Source: Lentimicrobium saccharophilum (GTDB lineage: Bacteria > Bacteroidota > Bacteroidia > Bacteroidales > Lentimicrobiaceae). Taken from it: 64,000 bases of DNA. The notes under the pieces were generated by a model. The model saw only the letters and a list, made by a program, of their open reading frames with translations. It was not told the DNA's origin and did not search any database. Where the stretch lies: contig NZ_DF968183.1 of assembly GCF_001192835.1 (NCBI RefSeq), forward strand, positions 124,001 through 188,000, written 5' to 3'. Position numbers and translations under genes: made by a program. Positions 61,273 through 64,000 of the stretch are shown piece by piece (within the stretch, counting starts at the first letter, position 1; each line of letters begins with the position of its first letter).

Positions 61273-62565
61273 TTAATGATTGGGTTTTACCATGTACATG
61301 CCATCCTTGTCCGGTTCGAGCAGGATGACACTTTCAATCTGATTAACTGAATTCTTATCAAATGGTTTCTTGCAATGGATGTAATTTCCGGTAAAACCGT
61401 TCATAAATCCCTTATGCATACTTGATTCCCACAGGACCAACTGATGGCTGCCCCTGTTTTCGTTGTAAAACAGTTCCTTTTTTCTTTCTGAAAGTTGATG
61501 AAGCAGCCGGCTGCGCTCCTGTTTGATGGCGTCAGGAACCTGTTCTGCCAGTAATGCGGCTTTGGTGCCCGGTCGTTTTGAGTAAGTGAATACATGCAGA
61601 TACGATACCGGCAGGCTTTCAATAAAATCCACGGTTTGCCTGAAGTCCTCGTCCGTTTCACCCGGAAATCCGGTGATGACATCTGCCGCGATACAGGCAT
61701 CAGGCATCATCATTATAATAGTATTAACCCTGTCTGCAAATACTTCACGCTTGTATTTCCGTTTCATCAGCTCAAGAATACGGTCAGTGCCCGATTGCAG
61801 CGGTATGTGGAAGTGGGGCATAAACCGTCGGTTTTGGGCGACCAGCGTGATGATTTCATCTTTCAGTAATTCCGGTTCCACGGACGAGATTCTGATTCTT
61901 TCTATGCCCTCAAGTTGTCCGAGTGCTTTCAGAAGCTCAGTGAAATTTTCGCCGTTCCGTCTGCCGAAATCACCGATATTGACCCCGGTAAGCACAATCT
62001 CCTTTACTTCGGAGGAAGCGATCTGCTGAGCTACCTGAAGCGTGGATGCAATGGTTGCGCTTCGACTCCGGCCACGGGCGAACGGAATGGCGCAATAGGT
62101 GCAAAAATAGTCGCAGCCATCCTGAACCTTGAAAAATGAACGGGTGCGGTCTCCAATGGAAAAGCCAGGTTCAAAGTCAGTTGGCATGGAAGGAGCCTGA
62201 TTTTTTTCTTCTTTATACTTCCTCAGATCGGTAATATATTCGGGGAGCCGGTATTTGTCGCTGTTACCCAAAATGATATCCACCCCATTGATTTTATGAA
62301 TTTCTTCCGGCCTGAGCTGGGCATAGCAGCCAATCACTGCAACCGAGGCTTCGGGATTTCTTCTTGCAGCCTGCCTGATAGCGGCCCTGGTCTTCTTTTC
62401 AGCATGTGAAGTAACCGTGCAGGAATGAATCACGTAATAATCGGCCTCCTCGCTGAAATTCACGATTTCGTAACCTGATGCTGTAAATTTTCCAGCAATG
62501 GCCGAAGTTTCAGCAAAATTAAGCTTGCAGCCAAAAGTCTGAAATGCAATTTTATTATTCTTCAT
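61273..62565 (-). CDS. mtaB: tRNA t6A37 methylthiotransferase MtaB
   Basis: A 430-residue radical-SAM methylthiotransferase. The N-terminal MTTase domain has three cluster cysteines (FQTFGCKLNFAE, IHSCTVTSHAEKK, VIGCYAQLRPEE), the radical-SAM motif is DGCDYFCTYCAIPFARG, and a TRAM domain ends the protein. It converts t6A to ms2t6A at position 37 of tRNAs reading ANN codons. The ATG at 62563-62565 (MKNNKIAFQTFG) is used because the longer frame starts inside the -7 element; the message may be leaderless. Confidence 0.94.
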   Translation of the reverse strand: MKNNKIAFQTFGCKLNFAETSAIAGKFTASGYEIVNFSEEADYYVIHSCTVTSHAEKKTRAAIRQAARRNPEASVAVIGCYAQLRPEEIHKINGVDIILGNSDKYRLPEYITDLRKYKEEKNQAPSMPTDFEPGFSIGDRTRSFFKVQDGCDYFCTYCAIPFARGRSRSATIASTLQVAQQIASSEVKEIVLTGVNIGDFGRRNGENFTELLKALGQLEGIERIRISSVEPELLKDEIITLVAQNRRFMPHFHIPLQSGTDRILELMKRKYKREVFADRVNTIIMMMPDACIAADVITGFPGETDEDFRQTVDFIESLPVSYLHVFTYSKRPGTKAALLAEQVPDAIKQERSRLLHQLSERKKELFYNENRGSHQLVLWESSMHKGFMNGFTGNYIHCKKPFDKNSVNQIESVILLEPDKDGMYMVKPNH

Positions 62566-62570
62566 TGCTG

Positions 62571-62578
62571 CAAAGATA
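62571..62578 (-). promoter_or_regulatory. -7 element of mtaB
   Basis: Minus-strand TATCTTTG ends 5 bases before the chosen mtaB ATG, so the transcript probably starts at or very near the start codon. Confidence 0.55.
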
Positions 62579-62726
62579 GGCATTTGAACAGTGTGACTAT
62601 CTGTTTCAGCGGCATCAGATCAGATTGTATTTCGCAATGTAAAGTGAGAATTCTGTTTTGTCATCCCTGATCTGAGGACATGTTTAATCCATCATTTTTA
62701 TATATAATAATTCCGGATAAATTTTG

Positions 62727-62734
62727 TAACTTTG
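62727..62734 (+). promoter_or_regulatory. -7 element of the receiver-domain gene
   Basis: TAACTTTG, exact TAnnTTTG match, 101 bases before the ATG at 62836; it rules out the longer frame that begins at 62680. Confidence 0.55.
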
Positions 62735-62835
62735 CGAATGGATATAGATTATTTCTGTATTTCTTTTGTGATTCCTCAAATCTGAATACAGAAACCGAAT
62801 TGCTGTCCGTTATTTTTTATTTGAGATTTCCGGTA

Positions 62836-63243
62836 ATGGAAAAAGTAATTGTTGATAACATCGCGGCGACGCAGGGGCTTTGGAAGGATAAGACGATATT
62901 GATAGTTGAGGATGTTGAATCGAATTATCAGTTTCTGGCTGCTACACTCCGGAAGTCCGGCGCTGAAATTCTTTGGGCAAAATCAGGCGAAGAGGCATTG
63001 AAACTGGTTTCAGGAGATGCAATAATAGATATAGTCCTGATGGATGTCCAGCTTGATGGGATGGACGGATACATGGTTACCGTTGAATTAAAAAAGATAA
63101 GGCCGGAATTGCCCGTTATTGCTCAAACTGCTTATGCAATGAAGGGAGAGAAGGAAAAAAGCAAAGCCGCCGGCTGCGACGACTACCTTTCGAAACCCAT
63201 CAGGCCATCTGAATTGCTGAGAACAATCAGCAGGTATCTCTAA
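62836..63243 (+). CDS. Single-domain response regulator (CheY/DivK-like)
   Basis: A 135-residue receiver domain only: TILIVEDVESNYQFLAATLR (acidic pocket), phospho-Asp70 in VLMDVQLDGMDGY, AQTAYAM and the Lys in DDYLSKPIRPSEL. No DNA-binding or enzymatic output. Such stand-alone receivers relay phosphate, and the sequence resembles the receivers at the end of hybrid kinases. It could serve the hybrid kinase at 29 kb, but nothing links them beyond both being orphans. It overlaps the next gene tail-to-tail by 4 bases. Confidence 0.9.
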   Translation: MEKVIVDNIAATQGLWKDKTILIVEDVESNYQFLAATLRKSGAEILWAKSGEEALKLVSGDAIIDIVLMDVQLDGMDGYMVTVELKKIRPELPVIAQTAYAMKGEKEKSKAAGCDDYLSKPIRPSELLRTISRYL

Positions 63244-64000
63244 ATAACTTTCGCGGTTTTTCCACTGAAGTGCTGAATCAATATTCCTCCTATAATCAGG
63301 ATAAGGCCTGCTATTGTGGAGATAAGAATCTTTTCACCGACAAATACTGAAACAAAAATCAGTGAAAGAAAGGGGGAGAGGTATACAAGGTTGCTTACCC
63401 TTGCTGTGTTTTCGGCGTATTTCAGGGCTTTAAGCCATAGTACAAAGGTGATCCCCATTTCAAACAAACCGATATAAACAACACCGATAACACCTTTTAT
63501 ACCAGGCAGAACGAGGTTGTTGGTTGAAATGGCGTAAACAAGAATATAAAGAAATCCAAACGCGAAGTTCATGAAAAGTTTTTCGGTCTCTTCCCGCTTA
63601 TCCTTCAGATTGAGCAGCCAATAAGATGCCCAGAAAAATGCGCTGACCAAAGCAAGTGCCACCCCGGCCGGATGAGAAAAACGAAGTGTCATGATCCTCC
63701 CTTCGATAGCAATTACAAATATTCCGGCAAAGCTTATCAACAATGCAAAGAAACTGATTAGCGAAATCTTCTGACGTAGGAATGGAATGGACAGTAACAC
63801 TAAAATCATTGGCCAGATATAGTTTAATACTACTGCCTCCTGGGCCTGAAGAATGGAGTAGGCTTTCAGAAGTACGAGGTAATAGGCAAAAGGATTTAGA
63901 AATCCCATGATTGCCGACATTCCGATATTCTTTTTGCTGAGGTTGAAAATATCTCTCATTTTCCCGCTTATAGTCAGCGTCAGCGCAAGGAAAATCACGG
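63240..64000 (-). CDS. EamA-family (DMT) transporter, 5' end outside window
   Basis: 252 residues of a DMT-superfamily permease, missing roughly the first 45. Eight membrane helices are visible, in two repeats; MGFLNPFAYYLVLLKAYSIL, QAQEAVVLNYIWPMILVLLS and LKALKYAENTARVSNLVYLS match the EamA repeats. These carriers export amino acids or other metabolites. It ends 4 bases inside the receiver gene on the other strand. The frame has no proper start within the window (the first possible codon is a GTG at 63998), so it is annotated as partial. Confidence 0.85.
   Translation of the reverse strand, partial: VIFLALTLTISGKMRDIFNLSKKNIGMSAIMGFLNPFAYYLVLLKAYSILQAQEAVVLNYIWPMILVLLSIPFLRQKISLISFFALLISFAGIFVIAIEGRIMTLRFSHPAGVALALVSAFFWASYWLLNLKDKREETEKLFMNFAFGFLYILVYAISTNNLVLPGIKGVIGVVYIGLFEMGITFVLWLKALKYAENTARVSNLVYLSPFLSLIFVSVFVGEKILISTIAGLILIIGGILIQHFSGKTAKVI

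Noticed and set aside
62680-62835. N-terminal extension of the receiver-domain protein
   Set aside because: It crosses the TAACTTTG promoter box at 62727 and is not receiver-like.

Overview
The window looks like a chromosomal segment of a Bacteroidota bacterium, most likely an anaerobic Bacteroidales-type organism; genus is not decidable from sequence alone. Signs are: two secreted proteins ending in the type IX secretion (T9SS) sorting domain, the Bacteroidota -7 promoter element TAnnTTTG before many genes, A-rich start regions instead of Shine-Dalgarno sites, a separate PyrI regulatory subunit next to PyrB, SLC45-like maltose-type transport, and LapA/NfeD/M16-pair gene types common in the phylum. 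Gene density is high, strands alternate in short operons, and I see no insertion sequence, prophage or CRISPR array.

Layout. 1-7.6 kb: a Fur/PerR-type repressor with a dps gene downstream (peroxide/iron), rmuC, an AlbA_2-domain protein, a C1 cysteine peptidase, pyrBI, and a P-loop protein annotated in relatives as cyclic 2,3-diphosphoglycerate synthetase. 7.9-19 kb: argS, a large multidomain C10 (streptopain-like) protease with T9SS tail, a HAD phosphatase, and a three-gene operon of an isocitrate/isopropylmalate-type dehydrogenase, an HD-fold protein and a fused LeuC-LeuD-type dehydratase (oxidative branch from citrate-like acids). 19.4-29 kb: cca, a pRiA4b ORF-3-like gene and miaA (tRNA maturation), small envelope proteins, a metallo-beta-lactamase-fold hydrolase, an alpha/beta hydrolase, a free-standing E2-type acyltransferase and an S9 peptidase. 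29.2-31.6 kb: a hybrid histidine kinase.

31.6-54.5 kb is rich in alpha-glucan and glycolysis genes: GH13 and GH31 enzymes, methylglyoxal synthase facing phosphofructokinase, a beta-phosphoglucomutase-GH65 fusion followed by two tandem uridine-kinase-like genes, and a convergent MFS sugar transporter plus malQ. Together these would import and dismantle maltodextrins, phosphorolyse a disaccharide, convert beta-glucose 1-phosphate to glucose 6-phosphate, and feed glycolysis. An M16 peptidase pair, a CotH-kinase/T9SS protein, a two-domain fasciclin lipoprotein with an unusual repeat-filled promoter and an SGNH-like protein with Cys at the nucleophile position lie between.

54.6-54.9 kb holds the most unusual structure: three tandem 71-72-nt units, each made of the 5' part of tRNA-Gly joined to a perfect 8-bp hairpin and a piece of the anticodon 3' strand, directly before the one intact tRNA-Gly(CCC). 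The rest (55-64 kb) is a GT-C type glycosyltransferase, a DUF4173-like membrane protein, a macro-domain protein, NfeD, an inositol-phosphatase family gene, mtaB, a lone receiver domain protein and a truncated EamA transporter at the edge. Functions are assigned from recognisable motifs only; no database search was possible.
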